In this document: piece after piece, positions 6,273 through 11,955 of the stretch
Position numbering within the stretch: the first letter of the stretch is position 1
How the letters are laid out: every line of letters begins with the position of its first letter
Source of the DNA: Deltaproteobacteria bacterium
GTDB taxonomy: Bacteria > Desulfobacterota > GWC2-55-46
Direction of reading: 5' to 3'
NCBI GenBank assembly: GCA_016234955.1
Contig: JACRNN010000055.1
Span: 1-13,073 of the forward strand
DNA length: 13,073 bases
Notes under the pieces: model-generated
What the model was told of the DNA's origin: nothing
The model's input: only the letters and a program-made list of their open reading frames with translations
The model's database searches: none
Translations under genes and position numbers: made by a program

Positions 6273-6623
6273 ATGAATACGGTCACGATGGTATTGCAGG
6301 ACGCGCCGTACGGAAACGAAAAGATATGGAATGCATTGAGGCTCTCCCAGGCCCTTCTGTCCGTAGGGTCGAAGGTGAGGATATTCCTTTACGCGGACAG
6401 CGTCATTGCCGCCAAAAAGGGACAGCACCCCCCGAAGGGGTACTATAACATCGGGGATATGCTCGCGGAGTTGATTAAAAAGGGGGCCGAGGTGCGGTCG
6501 TGCCTCACGTGCACGAACGCACGGGGACTGACCCAGGAGGACTTCATAGAAGGGGCCGTCGTCGGCAAGACCCTCGACCTCGCAAGATGGATAAACGAAG
6601 GCGGCCAGGTGATGACGTTTTAA
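6273..6623 (+). CDS. DsrE-family protein (sulfur-transfer type)
   Basis: This is a 116-residue cytoplasmic protein of the DsrE/DsrF/TusD fold. It opens VTMVLQDAPYGNEKIWNALR, has the second strand and loop KVRIFLYADSVIAAKKGQ, then PPKGYYNIGDMLAELIKKGA, and a cysteine pair in RSCLTCTNARG (Cys77 and Cys80). A cysteine before ARG is the usual position of the reactive thiol in this family, whose best-known members relay persulfide sulfur. The start was placed at 6273 because AAAGGAG (6258-6264) precedes it; the same frame is open far upstream (from 5820), but that part runs antisense through queF and is not protein-like. It heads a three-gene unit with the Fe-S and flavin proteins that follow, which suggests a redox or sulfur-linked job, but no substrate can be named. 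Confidence 0.8.
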   Translation: MNTVTMVLQDAPYGNEKIWNALRLSQALLSVGSKVRIFLYADSVIAAKKGQHPPKGYYNIGDMLAELIKKGAEVRSCLTCTNARGLTQEDFIEGAVVGKTLDLARWINEGGQVMTF

Positions 6624-6709
6624 GAGGGTGGCGCGCCTATTGGACGCCGCTTTTGAAACCCCCGAAGCAAGCCATGCATTTTCAAAGCTGTTATAATCAG
6701 GCCGGGATC

Positions 6710-7747
6710 ATGGAAGAGAACGCGCAATTATACATAACGGACCGAGGCTTCAAAGCCCTGGTCAAAGGCCTGCTCAAGGAGCGCCGGGTATACGGCACGG
6801 TCAGGAAAGACGGCTTCCCCGCCTTCAAGGAGATTTCCGGGGCCGAGGAGATAGAGCTTATCCAGACCCCCACCCACCTCTCGGCCAAGGAATTCCTCTT
6901 CCCGCAACGCGAGGTCCTCCTTAAATTCGACATCAAGGACAATACCCATGAGGCGGTCGTAGAGGCGCGGGACCAGGCCATAATAGGGCTCCACCCCTGC
7001 GATATCCGGGCCATAGGCCTGATGGACATGGTCTTCTCCTACGGCGCGGAGGACGTGAACTACCTTGCCCGGCGCGGTAGGACCATCCTCATCGGCTCTG
7101 ATTGCGTGCCGGACAGGTACTGCTTCTGCAAAAGCCTCGGCAATACGGAGGTAGACTCTGGCTTCGATATATTCCTCCACAGGCTCAAGGCCGGCTTTAT
7201 AGTGAGGACAGGGTCAAAGGCGGGTGCGGACCTCATCCGGAAGTTCGCCGGGCCGAGGAGGCCGCCCCCCGGAGCATTAAAAGAGCTTGAGGAGTCCGGG
7301 AGAAAACGTGAAAACTCCTTTACCGCGACCCTTGAGGCCTTGCCTGAGGCCCTGCCGGGCATATACGCCGGGAGCGACGAAAGTCCCGTATGGGAGCGCA
7401 TCGGCGGTATCTGTTACGGCTGCGGCTCCTGCAACAACGTCTGCCCAACGTGCTACTGCTTTGACGTCAAGGACGAGGTGCGGGCGAACCTCGACGAGGG
7501 GGAACGGGTGAGGACATGGGACGGGTGCACGCTCGACGACTTCGCAAAGGTCTCCGGCGGGCACGACTTCAGAAAGACCCGCGCCGCGCGGCTCAGGCAC
7601 CGCTTCAACAGGAAGTTCCGCTACCTCTCCGGCAGGTTCGACTCGCTTTTTTGCGTCGGTTGCGGCAGGTGCTCAAGGGCCTGCCTCGTCAGGATAAACA
7701 TAGCGGAAGTCACAAATGAGCTTATACGCGAATCCTACAAAAAGTAG
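6710..7747 (+). CDS. Fe-S electron-transfer protein, sulfhydrogenase beta / AsrA type
   Basis: A 345-residue protein with two C-terminal [4Fe-4S] sites: C235-x2-C238-x2-C241-x3-C245 (CYGCGSCNNVCPTCYC) and C315-x2-C318-x2-C321-x3-C325 (CVGCGRCSRACLV). Extra cysteines at 97 (LHPCDIR), 132, 138 and 140 (DCVPDRYCFC) match conserved positions of the family that includes the beta subunit of archaeal sulfhydrogenase and anaerobic sulfite reductase subunit A. These proteins pass electrons between a flavin subunit and a catalytic partner. The next gene is the matching flavin subunit and overlaps by 32 bases. The start was set at Met-Glu-Glu (6710); an ATG at 6674 is in frame, neither has a clear ribosome binding site, and the frame stays open to 6500 inside the DsrE gene. 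No hydrogenase or siroheme subunit is encoded nearby. Confidence 0.82.
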   Translation: MEENAQLYITDRGFKALVKGLLKERRVYGTVRKDGFPAFKEISGAEEIELIQTPTHLSAKEFLFPQREVLLKFDIKDNTHEAVVEARDQAIIGLHPCDIRAIGLMDMVFSYGAEDVNYLARRGRTILIGSDCVPDRYCFCKSLGNTEVDSGFDIFLHRLKAGFIVRTGSKAGADLIRKFAGPRRPPPGALKELEESGRKRENSFTATLEALPEALPGIYAGSDESPVWERIGGICYGCGSCNNVCPTCYCFDVKDEVRANLDEGERVRTWDGCTLDDFAKVSGGHDFRKTRAARLRHRFNRKFRYLSGRFDSLFCVGCGRCSRACLVRINIAEVTNELIRESYKK

Positions 7748-8561
7748 CCCGCACTCCCCTTACCTGCCATCGGCTTGCAGGATAGAGGAGGCGGTCAAGC
7801 CTACCGACAAGGAGAAGTTCTTCAGGATAATCCCTCACGACCCTCTCCTCCTCAACTACTCTCCGGGGCAGTTTTTCATGGTGGGGCTGCCGGGCTACGG
7901 CGAAGTCCCCATCTCCATCACCTCGGGGCCGGATGAGGGGGGGTGCATGGATCTGTGCATAAGGGCCGTGGGGAACGTGACAAACGCGATACACAGACTT
8001 GAAAAGGGGGATGCCCTCTGGGTCAGGGGGCCGTTCGGCAGGGGTTTCGACGTCGAGGGGATGGCGGGCAAGGACCTCGTATTCGTTGCCGGGGGCATCG
8101 GGATAGTGCCGATGAGGTCGCTTGTAAAGGCCGTCATAAAGAGAGGCGGGTTCGGCAGGCTTACCCTCTTATACGGGGCAAAAGGCCCGGAGGAGATACT
8201 CTACAGGGACGAGTTTGAAGGGTGGAGGGCCGGGGGGGTAGACGTAAGGATTACCATAGACAGGCCGAGCCCCGGATGGCGGGGCGACGTCGGGGTGGTC
8301 ACGACGCTTATCCCGCCCCTTGATATCGACGGGGGGAGGACTCTGGCCGTAGTCATAGGCCCGCCCGTCATGTACAAATTCGTTATCCGGGGCCTGAGGC
8401 AGAAGGGGATAAAGGACGAAGATACGCTCCTCTCCCTGGAGCGGAGGATGAAGTGCGGGCTCGGCAAGTGCGGACACTGCCAGATAAATTGCGTCTATGT
8501 CTGCCAGGAGGGCCCTGTATTCAGGCTGAGCGAGCTCAAGGGCCTGCCCGAGGCCATATGA
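7716..8561 (+). CDS. FAD/NAD(P)-binding [2Fe-2S] subunit, sulfhydrogenase gamma / AsrB type
   Basis: A 281-residue ferredoxin-NADP reductase-like protein that would exchange electrons between NAD(P)H and the preceding Fe-S subunit. The FAD-binding barrel is seen in YSPGQFFMVGLPGYGEVPIS (residues 48-67) and GPFGRGFDV (105-113). The nucleotide-binding part has VFVAGGIGIVPMRSL (122-136) and GPPVMYKFV (215-223). The C-terminal [2Fe-2S] site uses C247, C252, C255 and C263 in RRMKCGLGKCGHCQ followed by YVC. This architecture is shared by sulfhydrogenase gamma, sulfite reductase subunit B and dihydroorotate dehydrogenase electron-transfer subunits; the beta-type neighbour favours the first two. The ATG lies 32 bases inside the upstream gene, and no other ATG, GTG or TTG precedes the conserved PYLP N-terminus, so this start is reasonably firm. 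Confidence 0.87.
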   Translation: MSLYANPTKSSPHSPYLPSACRIEEAVKPTDKEKFFRIIPHDPLLLNYSPGQFFMVGLPGYGEVPISITSGPDEGGCMDLCIRAVGNVTNAIHRLEKGDALWVRGPFGRGFDVEGMAGKDLVFVAGGIGIVPMRSLVKAVIKRGGFGRLTLLYGAKGPEEILYRDEFEGWRAGGVDVRITIDRPSPGWRGDVGVVTTLIPPLDIDGGRTLAVVIGPPVMYKFVIRGLRQKGIKDEDTLLSLERRMKCGLGKCGHCQINCVYVCQEGPVFRLSELKGLPEAI

Positions 8562-8570
8562 AAGGGATTT

Positions 8571-8615
8571 TTTATTGTTTCCTTCGGGGTACTCGACCCC
8601 GAAGGAAACAATAAA
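8571..8615. terminator. Perfect 20-bp hairpin between convergent genes
   Basis: The left arm 8571-8590 begins TTTATTGTTTCC and ends TTCGGGGT. It is fully complementary to 8596-8615 around the loop ACTCG. Weaker outer pairing (8562-8566 with 8618-8622) lengthens the stem. It sits 9 bases after the stop of the plus-strand flavin gene and 16 bases past the stop of the minus-strand small gene, the right place for a bidirectional terminator. Neither strand has a clean T-run after the stem, so Rho-independent action is uncertain, and the length of the perfect match also fits a repeat. Confidence 0.65.
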
Positions 8616-8631
8616 CGCCCTTCATGCCCCT

Positions 8632-8799
8632 TCATGCCTTTGGCTTATCTTCTTTGCAGTCTTTCTTATCCTGCCGGGACCCGGCAGAGCATGAGGTCGA
8701 TGACGACGTTCAGGTCGGCACCCCCAGTCGCGGCAGGACGTACCTGTTGAGTATTACCCATATCGCCACGACGCCGATTAAGATAAAGACCTCTTTCAT
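8632..8799 (-). CDS. Candidate small membrane selenoprotein (in-frame TGA at codon 30)
   Basis: From the ATG at 8799 the frame reads MKEVFILIGVVAIWVILN, then RYVLPRLGVPT, and meets TGA at 8710-8712 (codon 30). The same frame stays open for 25 codons, TSSSTSCSAGSRQDKKDCKE then DKPKA, to a TGA at 8632-8634. The first part is one membrane helix (about residues 4-17) with a short basic linker. The second is hydrophilic and Lys/Asp-rich with two cysteines, and looks coded rather than random. AGAGGG lies just upstream of the start (a second ATG at 8812-8814, five codons earlier, is less well placed). A strong GGU-loop hairpin follows the TGA (separate entry), so readthrough as selenocysteine would give 55 residues with Sec30 and Cys37. 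Otherwise the product is a 29-residue one-helix peptide. I recognise no named family. It lies downstream of the DUF2249-hemerythrin gene. Confidence 0.5.
8671..8712 (-). promoter_or_regulatory. SECIS-like stem-loop following in-frame TGA
   Basis: Read on the minus strand, the TGA (8712-8710) is followed after 22 bases by CUGCCGGGUCCCGGCAG (8687-8671). This 17-base palindrome folds into a 7-bp GC stem with a GUC tip, and GGU lies at bases 29-31 after the TGA. Bacterial SECIS elements lie just after the UGA and present a GGU or GU in a small apical loop, as in E. coli fdhF, where the core GCAGGUCUGC has the same form. The distance here is about 10 bases longer than in fdhF. The match is structural and by eye only; a short GC-rich palindrome could also arise by chance or be a repeat. 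Confidence 0.4.
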
Positions 8800-8885
8800 G
8801 CCGCCCTCTGTCATGATTTATTCTTGACTTGCCTTCAGGTCTTATTCCCCGCGGCCTGCCCGTATACGGAAAAACCCTCCTGCGG

Positions 8886-8908
8886 AAAAGACCGGTGGTC
8901 CGCCGGCC
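8886..8908 (-). terminator. Probable intrinsic terminator of the hemerythrin gene
   Basis: On the minus strand GGCCGG (8908-8903) pairs with CCGGTC (8895-8890, one G-T pair) across a 7-base loop and is followed by TTTT (8889-8886). It lies 14 bases after the hemerythrin stop codon. The short T-run makes it modest, but if active it would separate transcription of the hemerythrin gene from the small gene below it. Confidence 0.4.
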
Positions 8909-8922
8909 GCCGCACCCCCCCC

Positions 8923-9615
8923 CTACAGGGCCTGGGCCCTTTTCACTACCTGCGCCCTCTCGGCATCCGACAGGAACGCGTCGGATTCGGGGTAGAGTAT
9001 GTTCTCTTCCTTCATGTTGTGGTTCGCCAGGACGTTGGTGAAGGCGTAAACGCCTTCGTCCACGCCGGCCTCGTTCCGCGCGTCGGCGGCGCCGAGGATA
9101 CTGTCGAGGAGTTCGTGTATCTCCTTATGCTCCATGCGCATGACGAAGGTCGGGCCGCTGTCGTGCATACCGGTCTTTTCCTCGAACGCCGGGAAGAGTA
9201 TCTCCTCCTCTCTCCTGATGTGACTTCTGAGGCCGTGGCCGAACTCCCTGAACTCCCTTGAGGCGTCCTCCCATCTCCCTTCCTTTACGGAGATCTGGAA
9301 CCTGTTCAATATGCCGTCGAGCCTCCTGTGGTCGGTCTGGAGGTACTCCGTGACCGTCCTGTCCGGGTCTGGCTCCGTCCTTCTCGCTATCTCGACCCTC
9401 CATGCCTCCGGGCCCTCCTCCAGCGGCCACCAGTCGAACTCGCCGTCGTGCTCGTTCTGGAACTGGTAGAGCAGCGGCTTTGGCGCGTGGTCGTTTATGA
9501 GGATAAAGGATTCGCCGGGTTCAAGCCCCTTGAAGGTGTCGAAGATCATGGGGTGCCTCTCCCTGGGCGCCATGTCCCTCACGTCGAGTATCTTTACGTT
9601 CATAGTCTTTTCCAT
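8923..9615 (-). CDS. DUF2249-hemerythrin (HHE) two-domain protein
   Basis: A 230-residue cytoplasmic protein. Residues 6-80 are a DUF2249 domain (ILDVRDMAPRERHPMIFDTF, then a LEPGESFILINDHAP turn and a DWWPLEEGPEAWRVEIAR end). Residues 88-215 form a hemerythrin-like four-helix bundle. Likely di-iron ligands are His96 (TDHRRLD), His132 and Glu136 (SHIRREEEILFP), His163 and His167 (EHKEIHELL), and His199 with Glu203/Glu204 (ANHNMKEENILYP). The HHE family binds non-haem di-iron for O2 or NO sensing or iron-sulfur repair (YtfE/RIC); DUF2249 is commonly found with such domains in denitrification and NO-response proteins. A ribosome binding site AAGGAGG (9625-9631) precedes the ATG at 9615; an internal Met at 9603 is a possible alternative. 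A G-run of 9 bases begins in the stop codon. Precise role unknown; O2 or NO stress handling is the best guess. Confidence 0.88.
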   Translation of the reverse strand: MEKTMNVKILDVRDMAPRERHPMIFDTFKGLEPGESFILINDHAPKPLLYQFQNEHDGEFDWWPLEEGPEAWRVEIARRTEPDPDRTVTEYLQTDHRRLDGILNRFQISVKEGRWEDASREFREFGHGLRSHIRREEEILFPAFEEKTGMHDSGPTFVMRMEHKEIHELLDSILGAADARNEAGVDEGVYAFTNVLANHNMKEENILYPESDAFLSDAERAQVVKRAQAL

Positions 9616-9639
9616 ATACCGCCGCCTCCTTGAGCTTTT

Positions 9640-9668
9640 ATCATATTACATATACCCATATTCTGCAA
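9640..9668 (-). promoter_or_regulatory. Likely promoter of the DUF2249-hemerythrin gene
   Basis: On the minus strand TTGCAG (9668-9663) and TATGAT (9645-9640, 5/6 match to TATAAT) are 17 bases apart. A start near 9633 would give a leader of about 18 bases containing AAGGAGG. The surrounding 9635-9710 is the most AT-rich stretch of the window, as expected for a promoter. I see no clear FNR/NnrR-type palindrome. Confidence 0.45.
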
Positions 9669-9712
9669 CAATAGTGTAATAATGAATATGACAAAAATCA
9701 ACAGCGGTTAAA

Positions 9713-9758
9713 ATTCCCCGCAGCAAGCTGCGGGGAATCCGCTCGCTATGCTTGTTGA
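9713..9758. repeat. Palindromic repeat plus conserved tail, copy 2
   Basis: ATTCCCCGCAGC (9713-9724) pairs perfectly with GCTGCGGGGAAT (9727-9738). It overlaps a 23-base tail (9736-9758) identical to 2216-2238. The following bases (9756-9768, TGAAATTCTCCGC) resemble the start of the dodecin-terminator hairpin at 2125-2137. The element is therefore a chain of related palindromes and tails, shared between two intergenic sites 7.5 kb apart. Confidence 0.75.
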
Positions 9759-9788
9759 AATTCTCCGCCGCGAAGTCGCCGACGATAG

Positions 9789-9995
9789 GCGCAAGGCCCA
9801 CGATGGAGGCGAGATAGGCACGGCAACCAATGGGTCGTTGTCGGCGACTACGGCCAGGGCGGCGCTTATATTCGGCAGACAGTTAGCGGGTTCGACAGCG
9901 GTCTTCCGATGTTCTTCATCGGAGCGCGGTTTAGCGGGTGGCGGAGGGAATCAAGAAGGGTCTTTTGTGATTTTTTACGGACGCTACTGATATAA
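9789..9995 (+). pseudogene. Possible remnant of an unidentified gene
   Basis: Between the repeat at 9713-9758 and the end of the antiporter gene, the plus strand has a protein-like open stretch starting directly after a TAG (9786-9788). It reads GNQWVVVGDYGQGGAYIRQT, then VSGFDSGLPMFFIGARFSGW, and runs on to TAA (9993-9995). The Gly/aromatic-rich text looks like real but decayed coding sequence, for example the C-terminal part of an exported or barrel-like protein. It has no start codon or ribosome binding site, and a second frame (9748-9990) is open across it too. I do not recognise a family. Low confidence; it could be chance in GC-rich DNA. Confidence 0.25.
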
Positions 9996-11756
9996 AAAGA
10001 CTGAAATCAACAGGAATATAGTGACCCAAAGGATGGTAGCGCCGATTGGCCAGTGCTTTATGATGTCAGCGGGGTAAGCAGCCATCTCCCCTTCCACCGT
10101 CTCCTCAAAACGGCTTCCCCTGCCGCTGAAGGCGCAAAGGGTCTTGCCCGCGATAATCTCCGTCATCATTAGCGGGTTCCTGGCGAAATAGACAAGGCGC
10201 TTCGGAATCGCGTCAAAGAATATCCTGTGTGAAACCTCCAGGCCCTTTGAAAAGGGTTTGTTCAAGACCCACATGAAGGCCGCCGCGCCTTTCCTGTAGA
10301 ACCAGTCCGTGTCAAGGTTAACGGTATCCGTGAGCTTGATTTTCCTGGCAAGGAGGAAAAACGCAAGGGCTGTAAATACAAGAATGCCGAGGGAACCCGT
10401 GATATGTTCCGGCGTATAGGGCTCGTAACCGGCCCCAAAGGGAAGGACCGAATAAAGCAGCCCGGGGTATACGCCTATCCCTATGCACAGGAACGCCGCT
10501 ATGCCCATGCCGACGAGCATATTCAACGGGATCTCCTTTGTCTCGGTGAACTTCTCTTTGCCGAAAAACATGTAATACGGTATCTTCAGCGTAGTTGAGA
10601 GGAGGGTGCCTGAAGAGGCCAGCATGAGGAGCAGCGTGACCAGCTCGTATTTTTCGTGAGCCGCGGCGGACACTATCATCGACTTGCTTACGAAGCCGGC
10701 AAAGAGCGGGAAGGCGGATATTGAAAACCCCCCTATCATGTAAAGGACGAAGGTGGCGGGCATCTTCCTTGCAAGCCCGCCCATCTCGGTAAGTTTCCCG
10801 ACCCCGGTCGCATGAATGACCGCGCCCGCGCCCATGAAGAGCAGGCCCTTGTACAGTATATTGGTAAACGCGTGGGCGGCGGCGCCGTTGAGCGCCAGTT
10901 CCGTGCCTATCCCCACCCCGGCCACCATATACCCTACCTGGCTGATGATGTGATATGAAAGGAGGCGCCGGCAATCGTTTTCCATGGTGGCGTAGACTAT
11001 TCCGAAAACGGCCATGAAGGCGCCGAGCCACAAGAGCCATTCCTCGCCGGCAAACACCCTGATAAGCACATAAACCGCGGTCTTCGTGGTGAAAACCGAC
11101 ATGAAGACCGAACCCGTCACCGTGGCCTCCGGATACGCGTCCGGAAGCCATGCGTTCAACGGCACAACCGCCGCGTTGAGCATGAACCCCGTCATTATCA
11201 GATAATAGGCGATGCCGTTCCTGTCCACCGGGCCTAACGTGAGCGAGCCTGAAGAGGAAAAATGGATTATTATGCCCGCGAAGAGCACAAGGCCGCCCGC
11301 GATATGGACGAGGAGGTATCTGTTCCCCGCGAGGACCGCCGCCCTGCTCCGCTGCGCGAAGACAAGGTAGGCCGAAGCGAACGCCATGACCTCCCAGAAC
11401 ATGAAGAGCGTCAGAAAGTCCCCGGCGAAGACGACGCCCAAGGAGCTCCCGGCGTAGAAGAACGCCGCCATATGCTGGCGGTCGTCTTCGAGATGGAGCG
11501 CATACACGACCCCGATAAAGGTCATGATCGTAAAGATATAGCCGAACAAGAGGCTGAGTTTGTCCACCCTGCATGGAATCAGCTCATGGCCGAGATAGCT
11601 GAAAGTCCAGACCGCGTTCGCAGGCATATGCAGGAGGCTATAGAAGGCAAAGGCGGGCAAAAAAAGGAGGTATAGCCTTTTTACCGTCCCCTTAAGGAAG
11701 GGGACCGCCAACGCGCCTATAATCAATATTAGCGCCGGATGCGTCCATTCACTCAT
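9984..11756 (-). CDS. Mrp/complex I-like antiporter subunit (MrpD/NuoL-M-N family)
   Basis: A 590-residue polytopic inner-membrane protein of the proton-conducting transporter family shared by Mrp Na+/H+ antiporters and complex I subunits L, M and N. Family residues are visible: the membrane glutamate E122 in LFMFWEVMAFASAYL; the block VPLNAWLPDAYPEATVTGSV with the lysine K225 in FTTKTAVYVLIR; ENDCRRLLSYHIISQVGYMV; and a further lysine in ILYKGLLFMGAGAV. About 14-16 helices are expected. The part after about residue 490 (LDTDWFYRKG, then a long amphipathic stretch and a final helix) is an extension beyond a typical 490-500-residue MrpD. The ATG at 11756 overlaps the preceding stop by 8 bases and has AGGAAAG upstream; an ATG at 11801 is in frame but lies inside the previous gene. 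Confidence 0.87.
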   Translation of the reverse strand: MSEWTHPALILIIGALAVPFLKGTVKRLYLLFLPAFAFYSLLHMPANAVWTFSYLGHELIPCRVDKLSLLFGYIFTIMTFIGVVYALHLEDDRQHMAAFFYAGSSLGVVFAGDFLTLFMFWEVMAFASAYLVFAQRSRAAVLAGNRYLLVHIAGGLVLFAGIIIHFSSSGSLTLGPVDRNGIAYYLIMTGFMLNAAVVPLNAWLPDAYPEATVTGSVFMSVFTTKTAVYVLIRVFAGEEWLLWLGAFMAVFGIVYATMENDCRRLLSYHIISQVGYMVAGVGIGTELALNGAAAHAFTNILYKGLLFMGAGAVIHATGVGKLTEMGGLARKMPATFVLYMIGGFSISAFPLFAGFVSKSMIVSAAAHEKYELVTLLLMLASSGTLLSTTLKIPYYMFFGKEKFTETKEIPLNMLVGMGIAAFLCIGIGVYPGLLYSVLPFGAGYEPYTPEHITGSLGILVFTALAFFLLARKIKLTDTVNLDTDWFYRKGAAAFMWVLNKPFSKGLEVSHRIFFDAIPKRLVYFARNPLMMTEIIAGKTLCAFSGRGSRFEETVEGEMAAYPADIIKHWPIGATILWVTIFLLISVFLYQ

Positions 11757-11955
11757 AATTCCGCACTTTCCTGCCCAGGATTTTATCGAGTATCCAGGCA
11801 ACCGCGCTAATCGCCATGCATGACGCGAAACCGAAAAAGGCGCTGAAGCCGGGTATCGACTCCCATGCGAACCCCGTGTGTTCGCGGCTGACGAAGAAGT
11901 CGCCCGCGAGGACGAGAACCGCCAATATATAAAGAAGTAGCCTCGGTCTGCTCAT
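11749..11955 (-). CDS. 68-residue two-helix membrane protein in the antiporter cluster
   Basis: A small protein with a first helix at about residues 6-20 (LLLYILAVLVLAGDFF), a soluble turn VSREHTGFAWESIPGF, and a second helix at about 37-57 (SAFFGFASCMAISAVAWILD), ending in basic KILGRKVRNYE. It is translationally coupled on both sides: its ATG overlaps the upstream stop by 4 bases, and its end overlaps the downstream start by 8 bases. That places it inside the antiporter complex operon, probably as an accessory or assembly subunit. I have the impression that similar small proteins (GDFF-xxREHxxFxWExIPGFSA) accompany these antiporter genes in related bacteria, but cannot verify it here. Confidence 0.8.
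   Translation of the reverse strand: MSRPRLLLYILAVLVLAGDFFVSREHTGFAWESIPGFSAFFGFASCMAISAVAWILDKILGRKVRNYE

Noticed and set aside
6692..6697. Perfect TATAAT just upstream of the Fe-S protein gene
   Set aside because: No -35 box at 15-19 bases upstream, and a start there would leave almost no leader; probably chance, though an internal promoter is not excluded.
6500..6709. N-terminal extension of the two-[4Fe-4S] protein
   Set aside because: It overlaps the DsrE gene in another frame and is Arg/Pro-rich; family-like sequence begins at Met-Glu-Glu (6710).
8915..8923. Nine-base C tract (G tract on the coding strand) at the end of the hemerythrin gene as a phase-variation switch
   Set aside because: On the coding strand it starts with the G of the stop codon and lies after it, so length changes would not alter the protein; it may however be prone to sequencing error.
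10318..11574. Long open frame of 418 codons on the minus strand inside the antiporter gene
   Set aside because: It is a different frame of the same strand, Arg/Gly/His-rich without family motifs, while the overlapping frame has clear MrpD-type motifs. It is a by-product of GC-rich codon usage.
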